The position numbers and the translations under genes were made by a program. DNA of 64,000 nt, from contig CAKZMU010000030.1 of assembly GCA_937129145.1 (NCBI GenBank), positions 62,001 to 126,000 of the forward strand, read 5' to 3'. Below are positions 1 through 7,893 of this stretch, one piece after another (position 1 is the first letter of the stretch; the number at the start of each line of letters is the position of its first letter). This DNA comes from an uncultured Lacinutrix sp. Lineage in GTDB: Bacteria; Bacteroidota; Bacteroidia; Flavobacteriales; Flavobacteriaceae. The notes beneath the pieces are model-generated. The model was not told the origin of the DNA. It searched no databases and saw only the letters and a list, made by a program, of their open reading frames with translations.

Positions 1-299
1 TCATTAACGTAAATAAAAAGTACGATTGGGATAACTTATCCGATAATGATATTATAGAATTAATTGAAGATAAAATTCAAAAAGAAAAAGATAAATTAAT
101 TCATCATTGGGAAGACGAAGGTATTCGTGTTGAAAAAGCACGTTGGGGACGACACAATATTATTAAAGGAAAACTCAAAATAGAATTGCCTAAAACGGTA
201 GATGTTTCTAAATTTACACTTGAAGAGGTGCAAGACATCATTGAAAAGAATGCACCCAAGAAAAAAACAAGAAAAAAAGCAACCTCCAAAAAGAAATAG
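1..299 (+). CDS. topA: DNA topoisomerase I, C-terminal end (partial)
   Basis: Open frame running in from the left edge, reading from base 3 to the TAG at 297-299 (98 residues). The visible part ends in a lysine-rich tail (KKKTRKKATSKKK). It contains a short repeat-like unit with ...IRVEKARWGRHNIIKGKLKIELPK..., which resembles the C-terminal repeats of Bacteroidota type IA topoisomerases that bind single-stranded DNA. The catalytic domains lie outside the window. Position directly upstream of an arginase-like gene and gldKLMN is the usual flavobacterial order, which supports the call. Only 3 bases separate its stop from the next start, so the two are probably co-transcribed. The identification rests on the tail and on gene order, not on catalytic motifs. 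Confidence 0.75.
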   Translation, partial: INVNKKYDWDNLSDNDIIELIEDKIQKEKDKLIHHWEDEGIRVEKARWGRHNIIKGKLKIELPKTVDVSKFTLEEVQDIIEKNAPKKKTRKKATSKKK

Positions 300-302
300 C
301 AC

Positions 303-1469
303 ATGAACTTAAATTTTCTTTCACCAGTTCAAGACTTAGTTTTAGCGCACAACGAATTATTATCTAACCAAGTCTTAGGAAGAAAATTAAAAATTCACTC
401 CAAACAACATGGAATGCCAGATTTAACCAATGTTAAAATGGCTATTGTTGGTGTGCTTGAAAATCGTAACGACATAAATTATATAGGAGAAGAGTTTCAG
501 TTAAGCGAAATTAGAAAATCACTATATTCATTATTCCCTGGGAATTGGCATTATACAGTCGCTGACCTTGGCGATATTTTAAAAGGTGATACTGTTGCCG
601 ATACGTATTTTGCATTGCAAGAAACCATCATTACGTTATTAGAGAATAATGTGATACCTATTATAATAGGAGGAAGTCAAGATTTGACTTATGCCAATTA
701 TCGTGCTTATGATGATTACTTACCTATGGTAAATATTGTAAATGTAGATAGTAATTTCGATTTAGGTGATTCAGCGAAACCTATTAAGAATAATTCCTTT
801 TTAGGAAAAATCATTTTAGAGAAACCCTACAACTTATTTAATTACTCCACGCTTGGTTATCAAACCTATTTTAATGCGCAAGAAGAAATAGACTTAATGG
901 AGAAACTCTATTTTGAAGCTTATAGACTTGGTGAGGTATCTAATAATATAACCTTAGCCGAACCTGTACTTCGTGATGCTAATATTGTAAGTGTGGATTT
1001 AAAAAGCATCCGTTCTGCCGAAGTAAGTGTAAAACAAAAACATTCGCCTAACGGATTTGACGGCAAAGAAATTTGCGCCATTTCAAGATATGCAGGCATC
1101 AGTAATAAGGTGTCATCATTTGGAATATATGAATATAAAACCTCAAAAGACGACGATGCTACCTCAATGTTAATAGCACAAATACTATGGTATTTTATTG
1201 AAGGCGTAAACTGTAGAGTTCAAGACGACGACTTCACATTAGAAGACAAATACCAGAAGTTTACGGTATTGGTCGACGAACAGCAACTCATATTTTACAA
1301 AAGCAATCAAACAGGACGTTGGTGGATAGAGATACCTTTTTTACCAAACATTAATAATAAATTAAAACGTCATACGTTATTACCTTGCATGCATGATGAT
1401 TACATGGATGCCTGCAAAGGAAAAGTACCAGATAGATGGTACAAAGCATTCAAGAAAAATAGCGTCTAA
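303..1469 (+). CDS. Arginase/formimidoylglutamase-fold protein with degenerate metal site
   Basis: 388 residues with the ureohydrolase (arginase/formimidoylglutamase) fold pattern, but the manganese ligands are altered. The GGDHS-type motif reads IGGSQD (residues 122-127, Q instead of H), the DAHxD motif reads DSNFD (149-153), and the SxDxDxxDP motif reads SVDLKSIRSAE (230-240, second D replaced by K). Known enzymes of this family need these Asp/His residues for the binuclear Mn site, so hydrolysis of guanidino or formimino groups is unlikely. Database annotation as formimidoylglutamase would therefore be doubtful. It sits 3 bp after topA and about 150 bp before gldK, an arrangement I recall from other gliding flavobacteria. 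A non-catalytic or binding role is inference. Confidence 0.75.
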   Translation: MNLNFLSPVQDLVLAHNELLSNQVLGRKLKIHSKQHGMPDLTNVKMAIVGVLENRNDINYIGEEFQLSEIRKSLYSLFPGNWHYTVADLGDILKGDTVADTYFALQETIITLLENNVIPIIIGGSQDLTYANYRAYDDYLPMVNIVNVDSNFDLGDSAKPIKNNSFLGKIILEKPYNLFNYSTLGYQTYFNAQEEIDLMEKLYFEAYRLGEVSNNITLAEPVLRDANIVSVDLKSIRSAEVSVKQKHSPNGFDGKEICAISRYAGISNKVSSFGIYEYKTSKDDDATSMLIAQILWYFIEGVNCRVQDDDFTLEDKYQKFTVLVDEQQLIFYKSNQTGRWWIEIPFLPNINNKLKRHTLLPCMHDDYMDACKGKVPDRWYKAFKKNSV

Positions 1470-1545
1470 ACGTCGTTGAAATACCCAAAATTCATCGATG
1501 AACTGCATTTTTTTTAGACAAAATGCATTTTTTTTGCATAAAAAG

Positions 1546-1576
1546 TTGTTTTTATGGAAATATATAAATATGTTTA
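1546..1576 (+). promoter_or_regulatory. Candidate housekeeping promoter of gldKLMN
   Basis: TTG at 1546-1548, 20-bp spacer, then TATGTTTA at 1569-1576, close to the Bacteroidota -33/-7 consensus TTG-N19-TAnnTTTG. It places the transcription start near 1582, which is compatible with a gldK start at 1618 but not with ATGs further upstream (1498, 1570). Confidence 0.4.
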
Positions 1577-1617
1577 CACCCTTAAAATATTTAAGATCAT
1601 TAATTAACCTCAAATTT

Positions 1618-2985
1618 ATGTGTATTAAGAAGTTATTAACATTAACAGCAGTCTTAGCTATATTAACTAGTTGTGGCACCGGAGACAAAGGTGAGCTAGT
1701 AGGAGTTAAGGGAAAAAAATGGCATCCTGAAAAACCTTACGGAATGAGTTTAATTCCAGGAGGAGCTTTTATCATGGGTAAGTCGGATGATGATTTGGCA
1801 GGTGTTAAAGATGCACCTACTAAAACTGTTACAGTAAGAGCATTCTATATGGACGAGACAGAAATCACTAATAGTGAGTACCGTCAGTTCGTAGAATGGG
1901 TTAGAGATTCTACTCTTAGAACCAACCTCGCTGAAATGGCAGACCTAGAAGGAAAAGAACCAGGAAACGGAGATATAGGCGAATTTGCTTATAAAGATGT
2001 AAACCCTGAAGAAGAAATGACGCCTTACGAAAAGTATATGTTTGAAAACTACGAAGGTGAAGTAAGAAAGTTAAATACAGATATTGATTTAATTTTCGAC
2101 ACTAGCGAATATCCAGATGAATTATATGCCGAGGTAATGGACAATATGTATTTACCATTAGAAGAGTCATATAACGGACAACGTACTTGGGATGTAAAAC
2201 AATTTAAGTTCCAATACACAACTATGGACATTCAAACGGCTGCTAAGTACAAAGAGCTTAGCCGTAGTGATGTTATCGAGCAAGAAGAAGTAGAGGTGTA
2301 TCCAGACACAACCGTTTGGATTCGAGATTTTGCATACTCTTATAACGAGCCAATGCACAATGACTATTTTTGGCACGATGCCTACAGCGACTATCCTGTA
2401 GTTGGTGTTACTTGGAAACAAGCGCAAGCATTTTGTCAATGGAGAACACTAAATAAAAATGCTTATCAAAAATCAAGTGGAAAACAAAATGTAAACAGGT
2501 TTAGATTACCATCTGAAGCAGAGTGGGAGTATGCCGCAAGAGGTGGACTTCAAGGGGCTACATTCCCATGGGGAGGTCCTTATGCAATAAACGACAGAGG
2601 TTGTTTTATGGCAAACTTTAAACCACTACGTGGTGATTACGCAGCAGACCAAGCATTATATACTGTAGAAGCTGATGCATTTGAACCTAACGATTTTAAC
2701 TTATATAATATGGCTGGTAACGTATCAGAGTGGGTAATGTCCTCTTACGACCCAGCATCATACGAATATTCTTCAACAGTAAACCCAAGTGTTAACGATA
2801 CCGAAAACGAACGTAAAGTTGTGAGAGGTGGTTCTTGGAAAGATGTTGCTTATTTCCTACAAGTAAGTTCAAGAGATTATGAGTACGCTGATTCAGCAAG
2901 AAGTTATATTGGCTTCCGTACAGTACAAGACTATATGGGAACTGAAGTGACTAAAAATTCCGGAAAAAACGGACGAAGAAAATAA
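1618..2985 (+). CDS. gldK: Gliding motility / type IX secretion lipoprotein GldK
   Basis: Outer-membrane lipoprotein that, in known T9SS systems, forms the periplasmic ring with GldN (PorK/PorN). From ATG 1618 the protein is 455 residues, starting MCIKKLLTLTAVLAILTSC with a lipobox LTSC. Earlier in-frame ATGs would bury this signal and overlap a promoter. The body carries a formylglycine-generating-enzyme/sulfatase-modifying-factor-like fold: MSLIPGGAFIMG near the N terminus, the charged insertion in the middle, then FRLPSEAEWEYAARGG, GNVSEWV, VVRGGSWKD and GFRTV. First gene of a gldK-gldL-gldM-gldN operon with spacings of 43-48 bp. The order and all four families match the conserved T9SS core, so the call is firm. 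Confidence 0.95.
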   Translation: MCIKKLLTLTAVLAILTSCGTGDKGELVGVKGKKWHPEKPYGMSLIPGGAFIMGKSDDDLAGVKDAPTKTVTVRAFYMDETEITNSEYRQFVEWVRDSTLRTNLAEMADLEGKEPGNGDIGEFAYKDVNPEEEMTPYEKYMFENYEGEVRKLNTDIDLIFDTSEYPDELYAEVMDNMYLPLEESYNGQRTWDVKQFKFQYTTMDIQTAAKYKELSRSDVIEQEEVEVYPDTTVWIRDFAYSYNEPMHNDYFWHDAYSDYPVVGVTWKQAQAFCQWRTLNKNAYQKSSGKQNVNRFRLPSEAEWEYAARGGLQGATFPWGGPYAINDRGCFMANFKPLRGDYAADQALYTVEADAFEPNDFNLYNMAGNVSEWVMSSYDPASYEYSSTVNPSVNDTENERKVVRGGSWKDVAYFLQVSSRDYEYADSARSYIGFRTVQDYMGTEVTKNSGKNGRRK

Positions 2986-3032
2986 AAAACAATTTTAAAA
3001 ATTTAACCAAACTTAACTAAAAAACAAATATT

Positions 3033-3677
3033 ATGGCACAATCAAAAGCAAGTAAAAGGTTCATGAATATGGCCTACGGATTAGGAGCATCAATTGTAAT
3101 TATTGGAGCACTTTTCAAAATTATTCATTTCGAAATAGGACCATTAACTGGTAACGTAATGTTAACCATCGGTCTTGTAACTGAAGCAATTATTTTTGCA
3201 ATTTCAGCGTTTGAACCTGTTGACGATGATTTAGATTGGTCTTTAGTGTACCCTGAATTAGAAGGTGGTATGGCAAAAGACAAGAAAAAAGATAACCCAA
3301 AAGACGCCGAAGGTTTATTATCTAAAAAATTAGATAATTTATTAAAAGATGCTAAAATCGATGGAGAGCTTATGGCTAGCTTAGGTGATAGCATTAAAAA
3401 CTTTGAAGGCGCAGCTAAAAATATGGGACCAACTGTTGATGGTATTTCTGCAACAAAAAAGTACAGCGAAGAAATGTCGCTTGCTGCTGCACAAATGGAA
3501 TCATTAAACAGCCTTTATAAAGTACAATTAGAGAACGTAAACAAGCAAGCATCAATAAACCAAGAGTCTATTGAAAATGCTGCTAAGTTAAAAGAGCAAA
3601 TGCAATCCTTGGCATCTAACCTATCATCATTAAATGGTGTATATGGAGGTATGCTAACTGCAATGAACAAAAACTAA
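3033..3677 (+). CDS. gldL: Gliding motility / T9SS inner-membrane motor protein GldL
   Basis: 214 residues. Two transmembrane helices lie in the first 65 residues (about 15-30 and 40-60), followed by a cytoplasmic, partly coiled-coil tail rich in Ser/Asn/Lys. GldL and GldM form the proton-driven motor that powers gliding and type IX secretion. The membrane part holds acidic and histidine residues suited to proton conduction (H32, E34, E51, E61). E51 is probably the counterpart of the essential Glu known in Flavobacterium GldL, by position only. It lies between gldK and gldM in the standard order, preceded by an A-rich leader without a Shine-Dalgarno sequence. Confidence 0.95.
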   Translation: MAQSKASKRFMNMAYGLGASIVIIGALFKIIHFEIGPLTGNVMLTIGLVTEAIIFAISAFEPVDDDLDWSLVYPELEGGMAKDKKKDNPKDAEGLLSKKLDNLLKDAKIDGELMASLGDSIKNFEGAAKNMGPTVDGISATKKYSEEMSLAAAQMESLNSLYKVQLENVNKQASINQESIENAAKLKEQMQSLASNLSSLNGVYGGMLTAMNKN

Positions 3678-3720
3678 TTAGATTAATTAATAACCCATTA
3701 ATAACAAAAACTAATTAGTT

Positions 3721-5283
3721 ATGGCAGGAGGAAAATTATCTGCAAGGCAGAAAATGATAAACTTGATGTATTTAATCTTCATTGCGATGTTAGCATTGAA
3801 TATGTCAAAAGAAGTGTTGTCGGCATTCGGTTTAATGAACGAGAGATTAACCGAATCTAACACAGCAGCAACAGAACGTAACTCAGCGTTTATGGACGGA
3901 TTAGCAACTAAAGCTGACGACCAACCTGAGAAGTATGAAGAATTAGAAGAAAAAGCTAAGCAAATATCATCGTTAGCAAATGACTTCAATTCTTACCTTG
4001 AAACTCTAAAAGGAGAGATGACAGCAACAGTTGATGATCCTCAAGAATATGAGATTATGGATAAAGGTGATTACCTAGACCAAAATTTCTTTAAAGGCGA
4101 TAAGTTAAAGCCAGCAGGAGAAGAATTTTTAAATCAAATTGCTACTTTTAGAGACGGTGTAGTTGCTATTTTAGGTAATGAATATGGAGAAATTTCTAAT
4201 GCTGTTTCAAAGAAGTTCAACACAGATCCTGTAAAACGAGGATTGATTCCAACACCTTGGTTAGAGCATCATTATAAAGGATTTCCATTAGTAGCATCTT
4301 TAACTAAGATGTCCCAATTGCAATCTGATATTAAGACTACAGAATCTGAAGTATTGAGTACAATGTTACAAGGACAGATGACAAATGATTTGTCTATGAC
4401 AAAATACACTACGTTATTAGAAACATCTAAGTCAGCTTATTTTAATGGCGAGCAATTTGATGGTGAAATAGTGTTAGGTCGTAAGGATGATACCAATAAA
4501 CCTAAAAGAGTTGAATTAACTTTAGACGGAAGAAAATTAGTTGAAGGCAGAGATTTTACTATTGCTGATGGAAAAGTAAAATTGACTGTTGGTACGGGAA
4601 GACCTGGAGAACATAAAATTGAAGGACAATTAATTTATGGAGAAGGTGGTGAAGAAATTCCAGTTCCTGTAAATACTTCTTTTGCTACAGTACCAAAACC
4701 AAACTCAGCAACAATTTCAGCTGATAAAATGAATGTAGTGTATCGTGGTGTTAAAAACCCAATGACTATTTCGTTTGCTGGTATTTCTGACAATAAAGTT
4801 GTTCCAACTGGACAAGGACTTTCTAAAGGAAATGGTGTTGGTAAATACATTATGGATGTAACTAGAGTACAAGGTAGAGAAGTAACAATAAATGTTACTG
4901 GAACACTACCAGATGGTGGTAAAGTTACCGATAACGCTAAATTTAGAATTAAAGATATTCCAAGACCAACAGGAACTATTAGAGGTGAAGATGGATCTGT
5001 AAAGATGCAACGTAATAGCCTTGAAATATCTACTGTAGGTGCTAAGTTGGATGATTTCGATTTTGAATTACCATTAAATATTTCAGGATTTAGTATTAAA
5101 GTTCCTGGACAGCCTACAATTGCTGTTAAAGGAAACAAATTAGATTCAAGAGCTAAACAAGCTTTGAAAAAAGCTAAACGTGGAGCAGGTATTCAAATAT
5201 TTGATATTGAAGCTAAAATACAAGGAAATGGAGGCTATAAGCTTAAGAAAGTATCTCCTGTATTTGTAGAATTAACAAACTAG
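3721..5283 (+). CDS. gldM: Gliding motility / T9SS motor protein GldM
   Basis: 520 residues. A single N-terminal transmembrane helix follows MAGGKLSARQKMINLMYLIF, then a long periplasmic part. The helical first periplasmic domain (about 50-220) is followed by beta-rich domains ending in ...SPVFVELTN. This is the known architecture of GldM/PorM, whose helix inserts into the GldL pentamer and whose periplasmic dimer spans to the GldK/GldN ring. Length and termini are normal for the family. Third gene of the operon, 43 bp after gldL and 42 bp before gldN. No sign of truncation. Confidence 0.95.
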   Translation: MAGGKLSARQKMINLMYLIFIAMLALNMSKEVLSAFGLMNERLTESNTAATERNSAFMDGLATKADDQPEKYEELEEKAKQISSLANDFNSYLETLKGEMTATVDDPQEYEIMDKGDYLDQNFFKGDKLKPAGEEFLNQIATFRDGVVAILGNEYGEISNAVSKKFNTDPVKRGLIPTPWLEHHYKGFPLVASLTKMSQLQSDIKTTESEVLSTMLQGQMTNDLSMTKYTTLLETSKSAYFNGEQFDGEIVLGRKDDTNKPKRVELTLDGRKLVEGRDFTIADGKVKLTVGTGRPGEHKIEGQLIYGEGGEEIPVPVNTSFATVPKPNSATISADKMNVVYRGVKNPMTISFAGISDNKVVPTGQGLSKGNGVGKYIMDVTRVQGREVTINVTGTLPDGGKVTDNAKFRIKDIPRPTGTIRGEDGSVKMQRNSLEISTVGAKLDDFDFELPLNISGFSIKVPGQPTIAVKGNKLDSRAKQALKKAKRGAGIQIFDIEAKIQGNGGYKLKKVSPVFVELTN

Positions 5284-5325
5284 TAAAGGAAAATATTTAG
5301 TCCCAAACTAAAATAAATTAAGAAA

Positions 5326-6216
5326 ATGAATTTTAAAAGTTTTGTATTAACCGTAGCATGTGTTGTAATTGCAAATAGTGTTTTTGCGCAAGCAAATATT
5401 CTAAATGCGAAAACACCAGAAGAAATTGGTGTAAAAACAGATGCGCAGATATTAATGGATAATGACAGACCATTAGAGTATGGCTATGTTGATGACAGAG
5501 ACATATTATTCGCAAATATAGTTTGGGAAAAAGTGGTGCTAGATGAGCGTGTTAATTTCCCGCTATATTATCCTATTGACACCAATAATATTGGTAAAGA
5601 TAGACGTTCGTTATTCGACGTATTAATGCGTAGTATAAAAAATGGTGATATCGAGAATGTTTATGACGATTCTTATTTCACTTCAAAACGTACGTTAAAG
5701 GATATTGAAGCATCCATGGTTAAAATTGATACGACCGAATTAGGAATAGAGCAATTTAATGCTGGTGAGACAATTTCTCAAGAATACATTAGTAAAAGGG
5801 AAATAAGTGCTGCAGATGTTGAAGAATATCATATTAAAGGTATGTGGTACTTTGATAAGCGCCTGGGCGAAATGAAATACCGTATATTAGGTATTGCACC
5901 TGTAATTCCTGATGTGAATTTCCTTGATGAAGAAGATCCAGGGGTTTTTCCATTGTTTTGGGTATTCTTCCCAGATGCACGAGATGTCTTGCATCATGCA
6001 AAAGCCTTTAATGGAAAAAACTCGGCAGTACCATTGTCGTTTGACCACCTCTTAAACTCTAAGCGTTTTAACGGTTATGTTTTTAGAGAAATGAATGTGC
6101 AAGGTGATAGAGCTATTACCGAGTATATTTCAGATAATGCATTAATGCAATTGCTGGAATCGGATAGAATAAAAGAAAAGATTCGAGATTTCGAACAAGA
6201 TATGTGGAGTTACTAA
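5326..6216 (+). CDS. gldN: Gliding motility / T9SS periplasmic protein GldN
   Basis: 296 residues with a Sec signal peptide (MNFKSFVLTVACVVIANSVFAQA, cleavage after FAQA or FA-Q). The mature protein contains the family stretches FPLYYPID, YHIKGMWYFDKRLGEMKYRILGIAPV and PLFWVFFPDARDVLH. GldN/PorN is the periplasmic partner of GldK in the ring of the T9SS trans-envelope complex. It is the last gene of the operon and is followed directly by a strong hairpin terminator. Length is typical. No paralogue (gldO) lies next to it, unlike in Flavobacterium johnsoniae. Confidence 0.95.
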   Translation: MNFKSFVLTVACVVIANSVFAQANILNAKTPEEIGVKTDAQILMDNDRPLEYGYVDDRDILFANIVWEKVVLDERVNFPLYYPIDTNNIGKDRRSLFDVLMRSIKNGDIENVYDDSYFTSKRTLKDIEASMVKIDTTELGIEQFNAGETISQEYISKREISAADVEEYHIKGMWYFDKRLGEMKYRILGIAPVIPDVNFLDEEDPGVFPLFWVFFPDARDVLHHAKAFNGKNSAVPLSFDHLLNSKRFNGYVFREMNVQGDRAITEYISDNALMQLLESDRIKEKIRDFEQDMWSY

Positions 6217-6233
6217 AGTAACGTCCCAAGAAT

Positions 6234-6267
6234 AAAAAAAGCTCCTAAATTTTAGGAGCTTTTTTTA
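6234..6267 (+). terminator. Intrinsic terminator after gldN
   Basis: Stem AGCTCCTA (6240-6247) pairs with TAGGAGCT (6253-6260) around a short A/T loop. It is preceded by seven A and followed by seven T (6260-6267), so it can work in both directions. Confidence 0.85.
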
Positions 6268-6292
6268 TTCTAAAACTTATTATTCAATAACT

Positions 6293-6316
6293 GTCATTCC
6301 TGCGAAGGCAGGAAAC
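6293..6316. repeat. Short REP-like hairpin element
   Basis: TTCCTGC (6297-6303), loop GAAG, GCAGGAA (6308-6314): a perfect 7-bp hairpin. From memory, TCATTCCTGCGAAnGCAGGAA is a common dispersed intergenic element in flavobacterial genomes. A decayed relative lies at 59984-60005 here. Confidence 0.6.
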
Positions 6317-6326
6317 CATTTTTAGT

Positions 6327-6334
6327 TACTTTTG
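6327..6334 (+). promoter_or_regulatory. -7 promoter element, near-leaderless start
   Basis: TACTTTTG matches TAnnTTTG exactly and ends only 6 bases before the ATG at 6341. Transcription would begin at or within a few bases of the start codon, giving a leaderless or almost leaderless mRNA. Confidence 0.55.
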
Positions 6335-6340
6335 CCATCA

Positions 6341-7387
6341 ATGAATAACGTAGATTATATAGTAGTTGGTTCAGGTCTCGCAGGAATTATGTTTTGCGAT
6401 GTATTGATGCAACACAACAAAACATTTTTAGTGATTGATGATGGCTCTCAAAAATCATCAATGGTTGCTGGAGGATTATATAATCCAGTAGTTTTAAAAC
6501 GATTTACACCAGTTTGGGAATCGAAAAAACAACTAGAATTAGCTTTACCAAGATATAAGGTTTTAGAAAAACAACTAAACATTCAACTAGATTATAAAGT
6601 CCCTGTGTATAGGTTATTTGCGTCTATTGAAGAACAGAATAACTGGTTTCTTGCGAGTGATAAAGTTGGATTATCAGAGTATATCAAACCAGAAATCCAT
6701 CATATAGAAAACGAAGCCATTAAAAGTGATTTTGGCTTTGGAAAAGTGTTGCATACTGGACGAATTGATACCAAAACATTAATTACTTCATTTAAAAAGG
6801 AACTTAAAAGCAATAATCAATTAGTTGAAACGTCTTTTGATTATGAAGCTATTCAATTTAATCTAGAAGGTCTAACATACAAAAATACTCAAGCCAAACA
6901 TATTGTGTTTGCTGAAGGTTTTGGTTTAAAACGCAATCCGTATTTTAACAAGTTGCCATTAAAAGGCACAAAGGGAGAACTTTTAATTATAGAAGCTCCA
7001 AAACTCAATATAGATTTTGTGTTAAAAGCAGGCGTATTTTTAATTCCGTTAGGAGAACATAAGTATATTGTAGGTGCAACTTATGAGTGGAACGATAAAT
7101 CTAACAACACAACCGAAGCTGCAAAAACAGAACTTTTGGACAAACTAAAAGTATTTATTAATTGTGAATTTAAAGTTATAGACCAAGTCGCTGGAATACG
7201 ACCAACAGTAATAGATAGAAGACCTTTAGTTGGGCAGCACAACCAACATAAACAACTGTATGTATTGAATGGTTTAGGCACAAGAGGTTTGATGATTGCG
7301 CCTTATGTTGCCAAAAAACTCTATAATTTTATTGAAAACAATGTTGACATAGATTACGAAATAAATAGTACTAGATTTTCTAAGTAG
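6341..7387 (+). CDS. FAD-dependent oxidoreductase (DAO family)
   Basis: 348 residues from ATG 6341; a TTG 9 bases upstream lies inside the promoter element, so ATG is preferred. The N terminus MNNVDYIVVGSGLAGIMFCDVL carries the GxGxxG Rossmann motif for the ADP part of FAD. A second conserved block near the C terminus, GIRPTVIDRRPLVGQH...LNGLGTRGLMIAPYVA, is typical of the DAO/glycine-oxidase-like family. The substrate is not evident; related proteins oxidise amino acids or act on tRNA wobble bases (MnmC C-domain). It is a single gene with its own promoter, converging with the DUF983 gene across a paired-hairpin terminator. Confidence 0.8.
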   Translation: MNNVDYIVVGSGLAGIMFCDVLMQHNKTFLVIDDGSQKSSMVAGGLYNPVVLKRFTPVWESKKQLELALPRYKVLEKQLNIQLDYKVPVYRLFASIEEQNNWFLASDKVGLSEYIKPEIHHIENEAIKSDFGFGKVLHTGRIDTKTLITSFKKELKSNNQLVETSFDYEAIQFNLEGLTYKNTQAKHIVFAEGFGLKRNPYFNKLPLKGTKGELLIIEAPKLNIDFVLKAGVFLIPLGEHKYIVGATYEWNDKSNNTTEAAKTELLDKLKVFINCEFKVIDQVAGIRPTVIDRRPLVGQHNQHKQLYVLNGLGTRGLMIAPYVAKKLYNFIENNVDIDYEINSTRFSK

Positions 7388-7436
7388 GACTATCCAGATA
7401 GTCCTTCCCCTTTGTTTAAGGGAAGGGTTATTTTTT
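7387..7436. terminator. Double hairpin between convergent genes
   Basis: Hairpin 1: GGACTAT/ATAGTCC (7387-7393 and 7398-7404) with loop CCAG. Hairpin 2: CCTTCCC/GGGAAGG (7403-7409 and 7120-offset copy at 7420-7426), followed by TTATTTTTT. They share two bases, so they are mutually exclusive or stacked. They lie between the convergent FAD oxidoreductase and DUF983 genes. Confidence 0.6.
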
Positions 7437-7811
7437 AGCTAAACTCTTATCGTAATGCATAAATAAGTTAATCCAGATATTTCTGGAAAGTCTTAAAATA
7501 ATAGGTAGAAAACCAATCATTGTGCCAATTATAGCGATAAAAGCAGTCATTGTACTAGACCCTAAAAACACATAAGAAATTATAAAAGCGGCAACTGCAA
7601 ATGCAATACCTACGCCATAACTTACGTACATAGAACCATAGAAAAATGAAGGTTCTATTTTGTATTTTGTATCACAATTAGAGCAGCGTTCCTGCATTTT
7701 TAAGGTTTCAGAAAGCACATAAGGGTTTTTATTTACATACATATTTTCCTCATGACATTTAGGACAAGCACCAGTTAAAATGCTGTATATTTTATTTCCT
7801 TTTCTTAGCAT
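7428..7811 (-). CDS. DUF983 family membrane protein
   Basis: 127 residues. The N-terminal part holds two CxxC pairs (CPKCHEENMY and CSNCDTKYKIEPSFFYGSMY) that look like a zinc ribbon. Two transmembrane helices follow (about 62-85 and 88-110), then a short basic tail. The pattern matches DUF983, small membrane proteins of unknown function found in Bacteroidota and Alphaproteobacteria. It is transcribed away from the ABC-F gene. A minus-strand TAATTTTG at 7847-7854 may be its -7 element. Confidence 0.8.
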   Translation of the reverse strand: MLRKGNKIYSILTGACPKCHEENMYVNKNPYVLSETLKMQERCSNCDTKYKIEPSFFYGSMYVSYGVGIAFAVAAFIISYVFLGSSTMTAFIAIIGTMIGFLPIILRLSRNIWINLFMHYDKSLAKK

Positions 7812-7823
7812 GGTTAATTATGT

Positions 7824-7886
7824 TATTTTTGCACCAAAATTGACCACAAAATTAAACTTTATTTAAGTTTTAACGTGTAACTTTTG
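7824..7886 (+). promoter_or_regulatory. Candidate promoters of the ABC-F gene
   Basis: TATTTTTG (7824-7831) matches TAnnTTTG and would give a leader of about 55 bases. TAACTTTTG (7878-7886, one base longer than consensus) lies 7 bases before the ATG and would give a nearly leaderless transcript. Which is used cannot be decided from sequence. Confidence 0.4.
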
Positions 7887-7893
7887 TAACAAA

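Noticed and set aside
1510..1540. ATGCA/TGCAT hairpin with T-rich loop as terminator after the arginase-like gene
   Set aside because: Stem of only five pairs with no following T run; too weak to call.
1498..1617. Longer gldK start at 1498 or 1570
   Set aside because: It would bury the lipoprotein signal MCIKKLLTLTAVLAILTSC and overlap the likely promoter; ATG 1618 fits the family.
4635..5138. Minus-strand frame of 167 codons inside gldM
   Set aside because: Antisense shadow of an intact, conserved gene; no promoter or leader.
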